Source: Drosophila miranda
Lineage: Eukaryota > Arthropoda > Insecta > Diptera > Drosophilidae
Reading direction: 5' to 3'
DNA length: 64,000 nt
Assembly: GCF_003369915.1 (NCBI RefSeq)
Contig: NC_046675.1
Location: 31,434,001-31,498,000, forward strand
Shown here: positions 63,247 to 64,000 of the stretch, in pieces
How the letters are laid out: each line of letters opens with the position of its first letter
How positions within the stretch are numbered: the first letter of the stretch is position 1
Translations under genes and position numbers: made by a program
Notes under the pieces: generated by a model
The model's input: the letters and a program-made list of their open reading frames with translations, nothing else
Databases searched by the model: none
What the model was told of the DNA's origin: nothing

Positions 63247-64000
63247 TTACTGGAACTTTTCGGTGAGTCCGCGCAACTTGATGGCCATCTCCGACAGATG
63301 CTGTTGCAGCAGCCGCTTGTTCACCTTTTCCCTGTAAAGCAGAAGTCGTTTATAATCACTTTGCTGCATCAATGTTAAGGCCACACTCACTTGATAATCA
63401 AAGAAACATATCGCGACTTTTCTGCATCGTTTAACAGCGGTGTGGGGAAATGGGGGACGGACATCACGGTCTTTAGCCAGATGGCCAGCTCCGCAGGATA
63501 CTTTTTGTTAAGGGCCAATATGATATCGGCAAACTTGTCCACCTGCGAGCGTGGCGTCAAATATCCCACACACATCATGATGAAGTACACGGTCTGTTCG
63601 CCAGTTTTCAACACGACCTCGGTGATGTGTTCGTGGTTGCGCGACTGAATCGTAAAGTGTGTCATGAACTGTATGCCGCAGCGTATGGCACCGCTTTCGG
63701 GCAGCGTCATGCAACGCTGGCCGTAGTAGACGAGGCGATCGTAGGCCAGTGTCTTGTCTTCCAATGCCTGAGGTATTTTCTTCACAATCTGAGCCAGGCA
63801 GCCGAAGAAGGCCTCCATGGTGTCCGATATATTCGAGAAGTTCTGCTGTGGCGTGTTCTCAAATAGCTTGAAGCTGTGCTTGATAAACTCCCGCAGAAGT
63901 TCTTGCATATAGGGCTTACAGCCCTCTTCCCTGTAAAACATGACAATAGTCTGCGGAAGAGAAAATTAAAATAAATGATTTCCAATAGAGAGATAGAGAG
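63247..64000 (-). CDS. cdm: Importin-13 3' exons, unit 3 (runs off the window)
   Basis: The last exon 63,331-63,247 and the exon 63,950-63,391 are intact, with correct splice sites and the same reading as unit 2 (DIILALNKKYPAELAIW; end NKRLLQQHLSEMAIKLRG). The next exon lies beyond 64,000. As the rightmost visible unit it could belong to the complete cdm gene or to a further partial copy; the window does not decide. Confidence 0.8.

Larger units (their letters stand above)
53572..64000 (+). repeat. Tandem unit 3 (continues past the window)
   Basis: Third direct copy, with the same left junction as unit 2 and the same 0.7-kb deletion (junction at about 61,541). It is enlarged by two LINE fragments (54,517-58,293) and carries an inversion plus deletion at about 62,869-62,960. 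The window ends inside its cdm part, so whether this unit joins the intact 5' half of cdm cannot be seen. Confidence 0.95.

Noticed and set aside
32820..64000. The whole array as an assembly duplication of one haplotype
   Set aside because: The units differ by separate LINE insertions, a shared 0.7-kb deletion, an inversion and scattered substitutions, and they join head to tail at one novel junction; uncollapsed haplotypes would not give that. Long reads would settle it.
1..64000. CRISPR arrays, bacterial operons, rRNA or tRNA genes
   Set aside because: Intron-exon structure and gene content are insect nuclear. No regularly spaced repeats of CRISPR type were seen, and no tRNA cloverleaf was recognised by eye, although a tRNA scan was not possible here.

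Overview
The window is nuclear DNA from a fly of the genus Drosophila. The evidence is short introns with GT/AG ends, GC-rich third codon positions in exons, long Ala/Gln/Ser homopolymer tracts, AT-rich intergenic DNA, a Drosophila core-promoter 'motif 1', and a gene block whose products match known Drosophila proteins: Tapt1 homologue, Cbp20, Prx5, a ubiquitin-like protein, the PP2A B56 subunit well-rounded (wrd) and importin-13 (cadmus, cdm). Species cannot be fixed from sequence alone; an obscura-group fly is a guess.

Layout. Positions 1-117 look like the last codons of a gene that enters from the left. 118-11,920 is gene-poor, AT-rich DNA with degenerate minisatellites. 11,921-13,279 is an F-box/LRR-like gene with a 51-bp intron. 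17,445-18,987 holds two tandem paralogues of a four-helix membrane protein family. 22,495-27,425 is a compact housekeeping cluster: Tapt1 homologue (-), Cbp20 (+), Prx5 (-) and a ubiquitin-like gene (-). From 29,541 the + strand carries wrd, which can be followed through nine exons to 37,477 (732 codons), with cdm converging on it from the - strand.

The striking part is 32,820 to the window end. A segment running from inside wrd intron 3 to the interior of cdm is present three times in direct tandem, at 32,820-45,913, 45,914-53,571 and 53,572 to beyond 64,000. Only unit 1 joins the 5' exons of wrd, and only a unit to the right (possibly unit 3) can join the 5' half of cdm. Units 2 and 3 share a deletion of about 0.7 kb that removes the terminal wrd exon, and share substitutions at conserved B56 residues, so they descend from one degenerate copy that was duplicated again. 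Their wrd exons nevertheless stay free of stops and frameshifts.

The array has collected retrotransposons. Unit 1 has a 4.6-kb, apparently intact CR1-like LINE inside a cdm exon. Its two ORFs are joined by a classical A AAA AAC slippery heptamer at the ORF1 stop, which suggests -1 ribosomal frameshifting. Unit 3 has two 5'-truncated R1-clade (Waldo-like) LINEs placed almost on top of each other in an (AC)-rich tract, each with a recognisable target-site duplication. Unit 3 also has a small inversion plus deletion in the wrd-cdm intergenic DNA. The convergent, alternating arrangement means that read-through transcription from either gene would give RNA complementary to the other, a possible source of double-stranded RNA.
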